This document shows positions 11,021-22,821 of a stretch of 64,000 nt of DNA, one piece after another. A program made the position numbers and the translations under genes. The DNA comes from Symbiotaphrina buchneri (Eukaryota; Ascomycota; Symbiotaphrinales; Symbiotaphrinaceae): assembly GCA_001599915.1 (NCBI GenBank), contig BCIG01000009.1, forward strand, positions 372,001-436,000, read 5' to 3'. Positions within the stretch are counted from its first letter, which is position 1. Every line of letters begins with the position of its first letter. The notes below the pieces were generated by a model. That model was not told the origin of the DNA, did no database searches, and was given only the letters and a program-made list of their open reading frames with translations.

Positions 11021-14000
11021 CTACTGTAACAATAACTTCTGCGAAGTTGTCTCGCCTTTCTGTCTGGAGACGGCGCAATATCTGTCTCTGATAGAGACTA
11101 CCTCGTATGTACCCTCGTCTGACGCTGCAACGGTCTTTGTGTGAAACTCAGAGGTGTCATGTTTGGTCTCCAACACCTGAGACTTACGACCTTTTTGAGC
11201 ATTGGTGCTGCGCGTATACCTTCGAGTGCGGTGAGCAAGCAGTCTGTGTGGAACATCCTCCGAGGGGGGTAGACTTACGTGAAATGGAAAGGCGGGGTCC
11301 CCCAAAACTCGAATAGCAGCTCGGCTTGACCACCCTCATGGATATCGACCACAGTCTCTTTGCCCCTGCTAATCCTCACACTTGGCAACTCATGAATGAT
11401 TTTGGTGAGATTCAGGCGAGCCATGCAGTCGCTGGCTGCGTCCTGGACCCCAGTGATTGTAAACGTCCCGGGGGACTCTGCTATCCTGCGGAACGTAGTC
11501 GAACTCGTGGTTGCTCTACGAGCTTTGTTTTCAAATGTGTACAACACAGTGAAGGGCTGCGAACCCGACAGAGAATACGAGATGCGATCTCCTACACAGT
11601 AGTCTGTGCGCGCCTCCAAGGGGAGTACCGTAGGGATATTAGAGACACTGACTTGGACAACCCTGCCGTCGATCTCGGATTTACGTTGGCAACCACGGCC
11701 GTCGCTGACCTGACGGATTCTGATAGCGTGATTGCCGAGGCCAAGCCGGCCCGCTGGGATTCGAAGGTCGTAGTTGTTTGAGTCGATGTTCCGAATGGGG
11801 ATCATGTACGGGGAGGCGACACCATGTGACCTTATCTCTACCTCCAGGTAGAAAGGTGGCGAACCAGTGAGATTGATGGGGATTGCATCAACGTCATCTT
11901 CCCGACAGGACCGGTATGTTTTACCTGGCTCGGCGAACTCGGCAGAAGGACGTGGATTGACTCGTTGTTCTACAATGAGCTGTTTATCCCCCTTAACGTT
12001 ATCATCATAGAATCGATCCGAGATCTTGACGAAACGATATTCGTATTTGCCAGCCTTGGATGTCTCCAGGTGGATAGAGGCCACACCTAACCCGGCAGAG
12101 ATGCTCTTGCGGCTCAATGACGAGGGGCCACCATCAAGCTGTCGTCTTTCGTATCCGATGTCATATGGAGGCGCGCCTATTCGTACAAGGTCAGAGACCT
12201 GAACAAAAACACGCATGGTAGAACTGACCGTTGAGAAGGAGCTCCAGAGAATCCTCATCCCCCTCACACACTTCAGCCTTAACAAACCTCTCGCCCGTCC
12301 ACGTGGTTGCTGCACTCTCGCTAATCTCGACATGCGGCCTTGGGATCCAAGAGACCTCGAAAGTCTTCCCAGACGAGTCCACTGTGCCGGGACAGAGCGC
12401 GTCGTTGACCTCCAAAAGCTCATAGATGCCCTGCGAACTAACGTGCAATATGTCGTTAGTGCTAGCGAGCCGCTTCTCCTCCACAGCCTGCACAGCTGAA
12501 CTATTAAGATTTCGGAATTTCACTGTCCATGGCGATTCACCGCTCAACCTCAAGGGTAGATCAACTCCCTTCCCTTCAAGGGCCTGAACAGTCCGTCTGT
12601 CGTCTATGATTCCAAACGAAGCTTTCGGCCTCTGTCGCCGGACCGCTATCTTGATTTCTTCCTGTAAGAAAATCTTACAGCCAGACTTGTCGGTCACACT
12701 GGCTAGAGCCAGAGTATAATCTCCGCCTTCATTGAGAGGGTCCGTCTCGATGTCTATTGTCCGATCTTCGATTTGGTTGACAGTATACTTCTTTCGCTTC
12801 CCGTCGTGCACCAGTTCGTATTCTAGGTTCCATGGCGGTTCCCCTTGGAGACCTACTGTATACGATGCACGATCCCCGAGACAATGCGCTTCCAGATTGG
12901 CCGGCTTGAAGCTAGCCGAAGCAGGGGGTTTTACCTCCTGTTCCAGCGTTAATTGCTGCGGAAGCCGGTGTGCCTTGTAGACTCCATCGTCCATTTCCTT
13001 GAATATGTAGGTGTAGTGACCGGCATCTCTTGGGCGAAGCTCAATCTGGCCACGCAGTCGATCCAGTGAGACGTGCGTCGCACGAACATGGTTATCGCCC
13101 CTCTTCACAATTTCATAACGAATATCGAATGGTGGTGTCCCCGTCAAATCAAAGTCAACAAGAAGGCCAATCGGGTTGCCAGCGCATTTGTCCACGATCG
13201 GCTCGGCTGAAAGGGACAAGGTCGGCTCAGGCGGATTGATAAGGAGACACGACGCCGGCTCGAGGACTTCCCCTCTGCAAAAGTCCGTGCTGACGGAGGT
13301 TAAGGTATACAAGCCAGGGTCGCGGATCTCAATGTTCTGCGAACGCGGATGCACCACTTCAAGAGGTGACGAATGTGAATCCGGGTTGTGGTCGCCAGCA
13401 GGGCTAAGGTCCTGCTCCGCGGTGAATATGTAGGTAAAGCGACAATGGTCCAGCGGAATCGACGACCTTCCCGCCGGGTGAAGCGAGATCGGAAGCTTTC
13501 CTGCTTTCCCCTTTGCAACCTTCAATGGGAGACGGGGATCACAAAGGAGTCGAGCCGAAGGTCGCTCGTGGACAGTGAATACTTGCTCAAGCGGACCGAC
13601 TTTGGTGGAGGAACGATGGCCTTCTTCGGATTTTGCTGAGTAGTTCGCTACGTTCCCGACCGCGTCGTGGACCTCGTCGATGGTGAAAAGCCAACTGCCC
13701 GGAACATTCAATGACTCGTTCACTGGAACGAAGATACGCTGCGTACGAGCCCAAGACATATCGACTGCACCAGTAACGGCCAAGGCTGTGGATTCATCCT
13801 CGTCGTCAAGGCGCGGAGTGCGCTGCAGTGCTTGTATAGTCTCGAATGAAAACCCCTTGTCCTCTCTATTGACGATTTTGCTATATTTGACCTTCAGAGG
13901 CGGTGTCCCCTCCAGCTCGAGCAACAAGTCCGAGAGCTCCCCTTTGCATTTGTTTTGCTCCACCAGTTTTACAGAAGCCTTGGGACAGTTCAAGACGAGA

Positions 14001-15041
14001 GCTTCAGATCCGTGCCGGCGCACTTCGAGATTCGACTCATCTATTACCTTTGCCAGTCGATACAGGCCAGTCTTCCTAACAGGAAAACGTAAGGTACGCG
14101 AGCTTCGGCCGTTATCTTTCGAAGCTTCTTTATCCGCTTGCCGCTTCAGGCTCTTGATCTGTTTGGGCTGAATCATAATCGACTCATTCGCATTTGTTTC
14201 CAGATCGAACCTGAGTAATTCGATGAGCTTCGGTGAAGTCTGGTTGACCATAATTGGCAGATCTATCGAGTGCTTACTGCCGTCAAGACAGAAAGGACTC
14301 TTGTCTAGGTTGAGGGCCGCAGAGCTTTCTGGGTTAGCACAAAAAGCCTCGCAATGGGACCGATACTTACCCTTCTGGGAGAATATGGATTATTTGTCTA
14401 CCGAGAATGAGTGATGTATTATGGAGGATGTCGGCAGGCTTGACCCTGCGCTCTGAGATGGACAGTTCCCTGTCGTATAAGACTTTTGTCATGGCTACCA
14501 GCCAGGCCTCAATGGGTATCTGTAACGCCAGTAAGCAGGGAGGTTACTAACTGCAAGCACGTGTGAGGGCCTGTACCGATATTCTAAACATCAGTAGCCC
14601 ATCAAGTAAGGCATGCAACAGAAATAATAACGCGACAGTTGCCGGGCTCCATTCCAGCCAGGGTATGCGCATCCCCGGCAGGCCAAAGAGGAAAACACCG
14701 TCAATCGCACCCCATTTCAAGAAAAGCCAGAAAGAGTCGGCATCATCTGAGACCAATCTGGAATAATCATAGAAACGCCAAGCATTCAGGAGGACATAGA
14801 CTGATAGCACATAGAACCTCTGGGTCGGGGCATCAACAATGTCGAACAGGATGACGGGCCCAGCGTTGTTGTCGACTTCCAACGACGGCCCAGACTGCTG
14901 AGTTCGGGAGTTGGCCATTATGGAGGCTGATGATGAGCCACCGCGCGAGAAGGTAGCAGCATCGCGCTGTACTCTTGGTGCCGCCCTGGTGGACTGAGGC
15001 GTGGAAGGGTAGGCTGAGCGCAGACGTGGAGTGGTGTCCAT
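11021..15041 (-). CDS. POM152: POM152, transmembrane nucleoporin of the nuclear pore membrane ring
   Basis: Integral pore-membrane protein with a cytosolic N terminus, clustered membrane segments and a long lumenal part of repeated Ig-like domains. The start at 15041 ([22 protein letters not shown]) is preferred over an in-frame ATG at 15233, because the extra residues look non-conserved. Hydrophobic segments lie in the first exon ([30 protein letters not shown]). The lumenal region shows a recurring pattern of G(T/S/E)PP(F/L/W) followed by aromatic residues, for example [58 protein letters not shown] and GTPPFHFT, at about 100-residue spacing. The last exon ends TTSQKLLLQ. At least three introns. 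Length (about 1,250 residues) and layout fit fungal Pom152. Confidence 0.92.
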
Positions 15042-15788
15042 CTCATGTACCTCTACCCCAACTCCGTATTCGAACCGCCCTCGTTCCTCGCCAGCTTCGG
15101 CGGAGCTCCGAAGGTCGTCCAAAGAGGAATTGGAATGTAGCAAGTAGCGGAGGCTGAAGAGGCATGAGCGGATCGGGCACGTTTTGTATGAAGATTGTTT
15201 GGCCTGCTCACGACTAAGGTACGAAGTAGGCAAGGTACCTAAGCTAAGTACTGTAAGGTAAGGTAAGGTACCTTACGTATGGTACTGTACCTAGTGTGAT
15301 AGTAAAGGTACACAGGTGAGCAAGGCAGCTCGGCAGGTACCTACCTAACGCATAGAGCGATAGAAAAGGTGCGGCTCTTTCCTAGTGCCCGCTGTCCCCT
15401 GCGGCCTCCTGTACGAGTACCTTAGGTACCTTATGTACCACGTTCCCGTCGCAGGTGCCTCCTGTGCTCACCCTCCCCACCTAAGGTATCCTGGTCTTCT
15501 TCAGTTCTTCTTACCCTCCTTCCCCATTCAGTCAATGTTCATCAAAAAAGCTCTTTTCGAAGCCAATTCGGGACATAAGGTACCTTATCATCGACGGACA
15601 AGCGCCTTGCCTTGAGCCAAAGCATCCATCTACTCCGGGTGCATAACCGCCCCAGACACCATGGTCCGTTTCCGACAAGGTTACGGTTCCCATGTCTGAA
15701 GCATTCGGTGGAACTTCGATCCAATCCCTGCCATCACCTTTTAGCATACGCTGAAGGCTTCCAGCCTACCCGAAAAAACCAGTGGACC
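15042..15788. promoter_or_regulatory. Divergent promoter POM152 / unknown gene, rich in GGTACC and CCTTA motifs
   Basis: 747 bp between divergent starts. From about 15.22 to 15.49 kb it is packed with GGTACC palindromes, GTAAGGTAAGG runs and CCTAGG/CCTAAGG variants, ending in a pyrimidine-rich stretch that may be a leader or transcription start region. No coding sequence is convincing. Confidence 0.5.
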
Positions 15789-16999
15789 ATGACCGCCTCA
15801 GGGGACAAGGGCGCCCTGCCGGAGACTCAATTGGATGTTGACGAAGCTATCCTCGACTATCTTCTGTATACGTCCTGCAATCTGCTGTTGAACCATCGAA
15901 AGACGCGTCTTATCAATCCACAGATGGAGGCCGACCACTCCGTCACGGACCCGTCGCTGAACATGGTTGATGGTGCGTGAATCACAGGCCGCCTTCTTAT
16001 CCCTCTGTTTTATGTGCGAACCTGTGACATCTGAAAGCATTCATTACTCTGTTTCGAATCAACCATCCATCTTACGACCCTCCTCCGTTAGTCAAGTTCA
16101 GGATTCGACTTCTACAGTTCATCACCCTGACTGTCCGCCGGTTTTGGCCAACCTCTACGACACCTTCTGAGTCGGCACTGGAGTCGCTGCGGCAGGCGAA
16201 CGCCGAACGAGCCAGAAGATGGCTTTCTGAAGGCTCGTCATCGTCGGAAATTTTCGAAGTGTCCAGCCGTTTTTCACGAATGCTCCAAGGACAACTCCCT
16301 TTTGGAACTGAAAGCCTTCTGGCAAAGCGGCAGATGATCTTGAATCAGCTATCTCAATCTGCCAACGCGGATCTTTTTTATGGCACAGAATCTTCCGTCT
16401 CTCTGTTGGACACTTTACCAAGTTTCATGTCATTGAGTGCGGCCGTGCTAACGATCAAGTCGGAGTGGAATGTTAACTTGGCTTGGATGAACACAGCCGC
16501 AGAATACATGTTGCAAGCCAGCCTGGAGTCCTATCTCATATACGGGGCCGCCGATGTTGGGGTACTCCAAGAGGCTTTTGCATGGGGTTTCCAAGAGCGG
16601 TCCGATCTGCAGGAAGGCACAGAGGAGTGGGATGTTAACGCCATGTTTTGTGGTGATGATCCTGAGGACCAGGAAGACTCGAATAATGCGAAGTGGGAAG
16701 AGATAAAGGAATACTATCTTCGAGCAGTAAGTCAGATCTGATCATCGCCGGGGCAAGAGGTGTATCTTAATGATCGACGACAGATGGTGCCTGACCAGCA
16801 GAGTTCACTAAAAGAGCATTTGGAGGAGCTTTCACGCTCATTGCCTCTAAACCGGTTCGAAGAAAGGGTCCTCGCTTACATAGAGGCACTTCTAGATTGC
16901 GGACCCAAGCCTATTTTCATACAACTAGAGAGATGCAAACTAGACGGTCTCTCAGAAGATGAAACTGCGAAGCTCATGGCCTTAGCAGGTCTTCGATAA
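15789..16999 (+). CDS. Conserved-looking fungal protein of unknown function
   Basis: I do not recognise this family. The likely start is ATG 15789 (MTASGDKGALPETQLDVDEAI). The first exon ends ...SLNMVD and is spliced at GTGCGT to FITLFRINHPSYDPPPLVKF near 16.04 kb. The frame then runs through RIRLLQFITLTVRRFWP and ARRWLSEGSSSSEIF to the exon with LPSFMSLSAAVLTIKSEWNVNLAW. A last exon (about 16.78-16.99 kb) ends EDETAKLMALAGLR. The product is about 350-360 residues, mostly helical in look, acidic in the middle (DDPEDQEDSNN), with no signal peptide, membrane segment or catalytic motif that I can name. Three good splice joins in one frame argue that it is a real gene. It is divergent from POM152 and convergent with the F-box gene. 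Confidence 0.75.
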
Positions 17000-17174
17000 C
17001 GGCAATAGATTAATACCCATGCCGAGCTATACCATGCACATCGATCCAGTCAATCTTAGCTTTTCCAGGCCGCTCCTGTCATCAAGCTCGAACAAGGCAC
17101 GTTCATTACTTTACCCGTCGTATGTTCCGCAAATTGGAGTATGTGGTCGTCTGTGCGAGCTCTGGACTGGACGC

Positions 17175-19229
17175 CTAGTCATCCGGATACTCATCCTTCA
17201 TATTACTCACGAACGATTTTGTTGCAACATCCCAGCGTTTGAAATATCTTCCGGCCAGGGCTACGAAAGATGGTGGCGTCTCCGGATGGATAATCTCGAT
17301 GTTCTCCTGCGCCACGTATCTTGTACTCTTGTCCGTCACCCTGTGGTCCGCACTATTAGCATCCTTCGAGGAATCGAGGCACATGGCACATGGCACATAC
17401 AGCACATGATAGAACGTCTGATCCCTACCGTCGGAGAGTTGGTCGACTCCCATTCTCTGGATCCACTGTTCGCCTGCGTTGCATTTGGGATCCCATCCGT
17501 AGATGACCGCAATGTATCGGTAACGTCGATGCCGCAGGACCTGTCCGACTTTGTACTTGACATGAGGGCAGACATCCACGCCGTTTCTGCGCCGTGCCAT
17601 AACTCTTTTTGCCTTGGCATCGGCAGTGTACATCACGCGGATACTTTCCTGTAATTGCCCGTATTCGTGCAGACCTTCAAGGAGGGGCATCAGAAACTGG
17701 TCCACCAGGGCTACGTCGCTTGGGAAATGATTGCTCAGATGCTCAAGAATATATGGCAAGTATTGCCTCCGCCGGATCATTGCTGCCAGCGGGCCTCCAC
17801 CATCGCGTGGTGCTAAGATACAGTTGGCCCAAAGAGCGGCGTAGAAGGCGTCATCGATATCTTCACTGCTGTCGCTTCCGGAATGGGGTTCGTCCGCCTG
17901 CTGCGCTTGGGTTTGTTGTATAGTGGCGTTTTCAGCCATCTTGACAGACTCGATGATGTTTCTCCCAGAGCGCAGAACGAGTTCCATAAGTGGAGCCTCG
18001 CTGAGCAAATGCTGGTAGCTGGAGACAGGCGTACCCATGGCGGAAAGTTGGGACCGTAGTTTGGCCAACGGGACCTCCGCCTCCGAGTTGAAGGGGTCCA
18101 TGTACATCGAGTCAATTTGTTTCACCACTCCCGACGCTGGCAAGCCACCGTCCAACGTGGATCCGGCTGGGGGTCGGACAATGGCATGTACGTGGAAGGG
18201 AAACGCACAGGGCTGTGCATTGACCCCCAGACGGGACGAGATCGCACAGAAGATCGTGACCGAGATCAGGGGCAGCGAGGGATGCTCCCCATCTTGAAGT
18301 GCCAGCCCCAGGAAGTTATTTTTTAGATCCCTATACGTGGCCTCAGACTTGACACCAGTCAAGTTGTGGGCCAACAAAAATCTTGCAATGGTGATGGCCT
18401 TGTTCCGAGTAGAGAGCGCGTCTAAGTCAGGATATTGCAAGAGTATGGTCTCCGCGATATGATCCAGACGCTGCGATATCTGAAATACGTCAGCCATCTA
18501 GAAAACATGTGTTTCCGGTCCATTGCCGGGGTAGGGGGGGATCCACATTGTCAAGATCTCCGTCGCCACCGTGTAGTAGAAACATATCATAAGCCCCGAC
18601 AGCCCTTTCTAGTGGCACAGGGAAGCCATCTTTTAGCCTGCACCACTCAGTGATGGCCATCTTCCGATGTATATACCCGAGTACCGCGTCACTGTAGTAG
18701 CTGTGACCATGAAATCAGTGTCGGCGTCGCAAGTCGTCTCGTCTCCAATGATCACTCGCTTTACGGGGGCAACTTACCGTCTAGCGAGCACGTCCTCTGC
18801 ATCATCTCCCGTACGGGTGTGCCGTAACAAAGTGTCCTTCGCATCGTAGCCTTGACTGGCGATTGTCCGGAATTTCTCGATGCGACCTGATTGGGATCCA
18901 AGTATGCTATCCAGCACTTCAGTCGTGTGGCGGTCAACAATGATCCGATGGATGAACAGAGCTCGCCAATCGACTTCTAGGATGCTTGCTGCCAGTTTCT
19001 TGCCGATGTTGTGTCGGACATCCCAGAACTTGAACAGCGAGATACAGTGCTGCCGCCAGAGTTGTGGATCGTTGGCCAGATTCTGAAGACGTTTACATAC
19101 CCGCTGCAGGAGCGGAAGCGAAGTTGGCGCAACGTAAGACAAGATATTCTGAAGGATCTCATCCGGTAAATCCAGCATTGCAATCTGTGGTTGATGGTCG
19201 CCATCTGATCGCCGCAACGGCGCCGCCAT
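17175..19229 (-). CDS. F-box protein with SirB1/transglutaminase-like and YccV (hemimethylated-DNA-binding-like) domains, FBXO21 type
   Basis: Probable substrate receptor of an SCF ubiquitin ligase. An F-box lies near residues 18-60 (MLDLPDEILQNILSYVAPTS). A middle part near 250-400 matches the SirB1/transglutaminase-like region (FLLAHNLTGVKSEATYRD, then LPLISVTIFCAISSRLGVNAQP). A C-terminal YccV/HspQ-like domain reads VKYKVGQVLRHRRYRYIAVIYGWDP with GRDQTFYHVLY. This order is that of human FBXO21. Exon 1 joins at GTAAGT to YYSDAVLGYIHRKMAITEWC, and the next intron (GTGGAT ... GCTGACG ... TTTCAG) joins DLDN to ISQRLDHIAETI; the ATG at 18497 is therefore inside an intron. The true start may be M19229 or the methionine just before LDLPDEIL. 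Substrate is unknown. Confidence 0.88.
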
Positions 19230-20287
19230 TCTGCAACAGTACGCGAATCACTGTGTGGTGTATCTTGAAGATCGGGGTGGGCAACGGCGAAATCTTCCCA
19301 CACAGTCACCGACCAAGGTGGAGATCGTCCGGTCAGCCACTTGTAGAAACAAGTGATATTGTTGGTGCTTGGTAGTGGTCATGGCGATGGCAATGATATA
19401 GTGAAAGGCTGTATGACGTGCGCTCATGTCTAGTGTCCAATCGGACCCCTTCCTGGCCGGCTACTCCCTACCTTGCATAGGCAAAATAAGTGATCAGTTG
19501 AAGTTATAAAATACGAATGCAACAGTGCGACAGAGATCCTCGGCATGTAATTCTATGGCAATATCATCGACATCGATCAATAGCGTCATGCTCTGCCACT
19601 GTCATCATTGGATACTATTTCTTTATCTGCTCAGTAGAAGTGGAGTGTATCAAGGCAGCAACCATAGTGAGTGACACCCTGTGTCACTCGACATGAAACT
19701 GAGATCGGCAACGTAGTCCATGCATTACTCTAGATTATATCTAGGCCAATTCCGTGAAATTGGCAGAAAGCCATAGGCAAAGCGATTGTATTGCTCTGTC
19801 TCTCCATCGTGGCCGACATGGCATCGATCCACCTTACAGCCTAGTTTCATGACAATCAACAGAATATATACAAGATACAACAGCCTCGTAATATACAGAT
19901 ACTTCGTCCTTCTTCCCGTCCTCTGGAATGATAAATCGGCATGTTGGAGTATATTCAGCCATAATCACACTTCCGTTACCACCTTCAAAGCCAAACTTCA
20001 TCCGAAAATCTCAATTGTGTCCCAAACGGCCCAAACATGAAGGAAAGCAGCATTAATAACCTTGTCGCGTTCAGGGGAAGACAGAGCCAAAGGCAAGGCT
20101 GTATTACTCCACCCCATACTTACAGGTCCAGGTAGGTTCAGGGCAGCCATTGGAGGACAGTCGGCAGCACCGATGAGCAATGCATATTGACGATTCAATC
20201 CTAGACAGCTCCAGTTTGGCGGAATGCCACGCTGACCTGCTGTACCCGAGGCAGATTTTCAACCAATATCAACGCCTAATCTCATCA
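19230..20287. other. Intergenic, upstream of the F-box gene
   Basis: About 1.06 kb with no convincing gene. It contains a perfect 9-bp inverted repeat with a 3-bp spacer at 19669-19689 (GAGTGACAC CCT GTGTCACTC) and is more AT-rich than its flanks near 19.84-20.0 kb. Confidence 0.5.
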
Positions 20288-21832
20288 TCACATCATTGAG
20301 CATTTTTCGAATTCTTGCCCGTACTGATCCACACCTGCAGCTCTCTCGTTCTCTTTCTGTTTCTCCCTCACCTCCTTAGGGAAGTAAGTCGCGAGAAATC
20401 TCATCAACGAGCGGTCAAGGTTCGCTGTAGAGTTATTAGCCATGTTCTAAAGCAAATCTATGGCGGGAAAACAAGCCATCACTTACAGCTATCCGCTTGC
20501 ATGATCACCGCACCTCGACACAGCGGACAATGATCTTCGTTTGCCCTCTGCATCACCACCAGGCAACGAATGCAGAAGACATGCTGACAGCGAAGCCGGA
20601 TCGGTTTGAAGGATATGCTGAAGCAGACCGGACAGAGATAATCGTTCAGCTGCGGCACGATTGACATGATCTCTTCCGATATCTTGAAGCACATGGCCTT
20701 TGCGATGGTCCGAGGCAGCGTCGGCTCATGGTTCATCACCTGTGTGAAATTCTCGCGTACCCCTAACGCAGTTCTCTTGTCAAATTCTGCCATAGGCGTC
20801 AGCAAGGTGTTGTCAGGTTACGCATCAGCCAACCCTCACTCTTCAGTATTTTCGTCATGGCGGTGTAATTGATTTCTTGGAACTTCAGGTTTCGGAGCAG
20901 ATCCATGTTAAGCGTGAGGAACTGTTGTAGAGCTTCCCGGCTTTGGGCCCTCCTGAACCTTCCTACCACACCACGAAGTTCCAAACCGTCAAGGAACAGT
21001 TGCATTTGCTTCTGTGCCGTGGCAGGTGTACGTACACCTACGTCGCGCTCGCTCTTCGAGAAGAAGATGTTGCTTTCCGTATAGAGCTCGATTACCTCAC
21101 GCCATGCGTACAGGTCAGTCTTTGCCAACGTCGGCGAGGGACAGGCTGCCTTTGAAATTTGCTGGCTCAAGAGGGCCATTGAATGGGATAGATGCTCTTG
21201 CTCGTCCGTCTCCACTTTTCGCAGCTGCGATACCTTGCCGGACAGGAGCGCAAAGAACTCAGAGTCTGACCTTAGAGGAATTTCGAGCACCCGAATGGTA
21301 TCGGACGTGGGGCTTTCCGCAGAACCAGCCGAATCGTTCCTGAGCGGAAGAAGCATTTCGGAGGAGCTTGCCAATGCAGGTGCATCGTCGCTCTTGGAGC
21401 ACGCTTCAGCACCAGTCGCATCAGGTCGGGGCTGGTGTCTGCCAGCCTCCAGTAATGCATCTAGGTCGGGCCCCTCGTGCAGTCTCGGGTCGAGATACAA
21501 GGTAAGCTTGGGCGACGATGCGCCGTCGAGCCCTGCTCGCCGGTCAGCGTCCGGGGAGGAAGCGCGCTGCAAGGGAACCAACCTGGTGCGGTATAAGTAA
21601 AGCGTAACAGCGTCCTCTGGGCACGTGGGTCGGCTTCCAGCGACGCAGCAGTGAGGAAGTGCTCATCGCTTAGCTTGTCGAGCATTTCTGGTTTGATACC
21701 GAAGGCGCCCAACTCGCTCTGCACTCGTTTGATACATTTCTTGAGGGCGCGATAGGAGATGGCGGCTTCGACCCAGTGGGGCGGATAGCCTGCCTTCTCC
21801 AAGGCCTCCTGGTATTGGTGTCCGAACTTCAT
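20288..21832 (-). CDS. SPX-domain RING-finger E3 ubiquitin ligase, C-terminal CSMM
   Basis: The N terminus MKFGHQYQEALEKAGYP opens an SPX domain, which in other proteins senses inositol pyrophosphates. SPX-like helices continue through FFSKSERDVGVRTPATAQK, LRGVVGRFRRAQSREALQQF and FQEINYTAMTKILKS. A C3HC4 RING follows: CPVC, then RCQHVFCIRC, then CPLC. The first intron lies near 21.53-21.58 kb. A second (GTAACC ... GCAG) gives GWLMQFDKRTAL, and a third (GTAAGT ... CTACAG) gives a last exon NLDRSLMRFLATYFPKEV that ends EFEKCSMM at 20288. That end fits a CaaX prenylation box. About 440 residues. It is probably a phosphate-related or membrane-recruited ligase, but the target is unknown. Divergent from JJJ1. 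Confidence 0.88.
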
Positions 21833-22821
21833 CCGGATCCCTGGATGGGCGGTTATAGTGTGGATAAGAGGTACATGATGGGCCGCGCGAGGGGTTGGCG
21901 GAGATGGTGGAGACGGTGGAGATGGGGAGTCGACCGTAGCTGCTCCTGCTTAGGTACTCAATCCGGATGCGGGGACTCAAGTAGCGAACTAAGCAAGAGA
22001 AAGAGTAAGGCAAAGGCAAAGGCAAAGATGCTTGAAAGGCAAAGAGAAAGAATGGTGGATGATACAAGACCGATCTTCCCTCCCTTGGCCCAGAACACCT
22101 TTGTATCTTGAGGTATGTAAGTACAGGTACCTATGTACAGTAGTATGTGTACGAGTGGCCAGAACCTAAGGTACCTAGGCGACTTTAAGCTCGTCGCGAC
22201 ATGCGCATTATTATTTGGTACATAGTCCTTCGTACATACGATACCATGCGCCTTGATCCAGAATATTTGATTGGTGCAAGGAGGGCCAGCCAAAAGAAAG
22301 AAGCTTCTTCCCGCTTGGAGGAAGATCGGTGAGCGACCTTAAGATGGAAAGGGCTGAAGGCTGGAAGAGGCTGAAAGGGGTGAAAAGGCTGCAGGAAAGG
22401 GATCGTGCGTCATCGGGAACCTTATTTGACAACCTTAAGTAGGTACCTTAGGTACCTAGATACAGTACATACCCATGTGCTTGCCGCTACGGTACGAATA
22501 CTCCTGTATGAGACTGTACATACCGACTCCCGTACCTTACCTTGCCCCAAGGTACCTTGCCTTACCTTACCTTACGGACTTTGTACCTATTTCTATGAAT
22601 CCACACATAAAAGTTCCAGGTACCCGATCAAGGTCAGGAAAAACAAAGGTACGACTGGCTCTCCGTTGAGGGAAGGAAAAGGCTACGAGGTCGGTGGTAT
22701 TCACGAATCCTTGACTCGGGGTTGTCGTTTAGACATGTTCGTCGGATTTGTCTTTGCTTTCATGTTTTAAGCCATCTAAGGTATCCAGCGCATAGCATCA
22801 CTGCTGCTATTACTGCTGCTC
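21833..22821. promoter_or_regulatory. Divergent promoter SPX-RING / JJJ1 with GGTACC clusters
   Basis: 989 bp between divergent starts. Purine-rich AAGGCAAAGG runs lie near 22.0 kb. Dense GGTACC/CCTTACCTTA motifs lie at about 22.10-22.19 and 22.43-22.63 kb. A CTG microsatellite-like run ends next to the JJJ1 start. I see no coding region. Confidence 0.5.
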
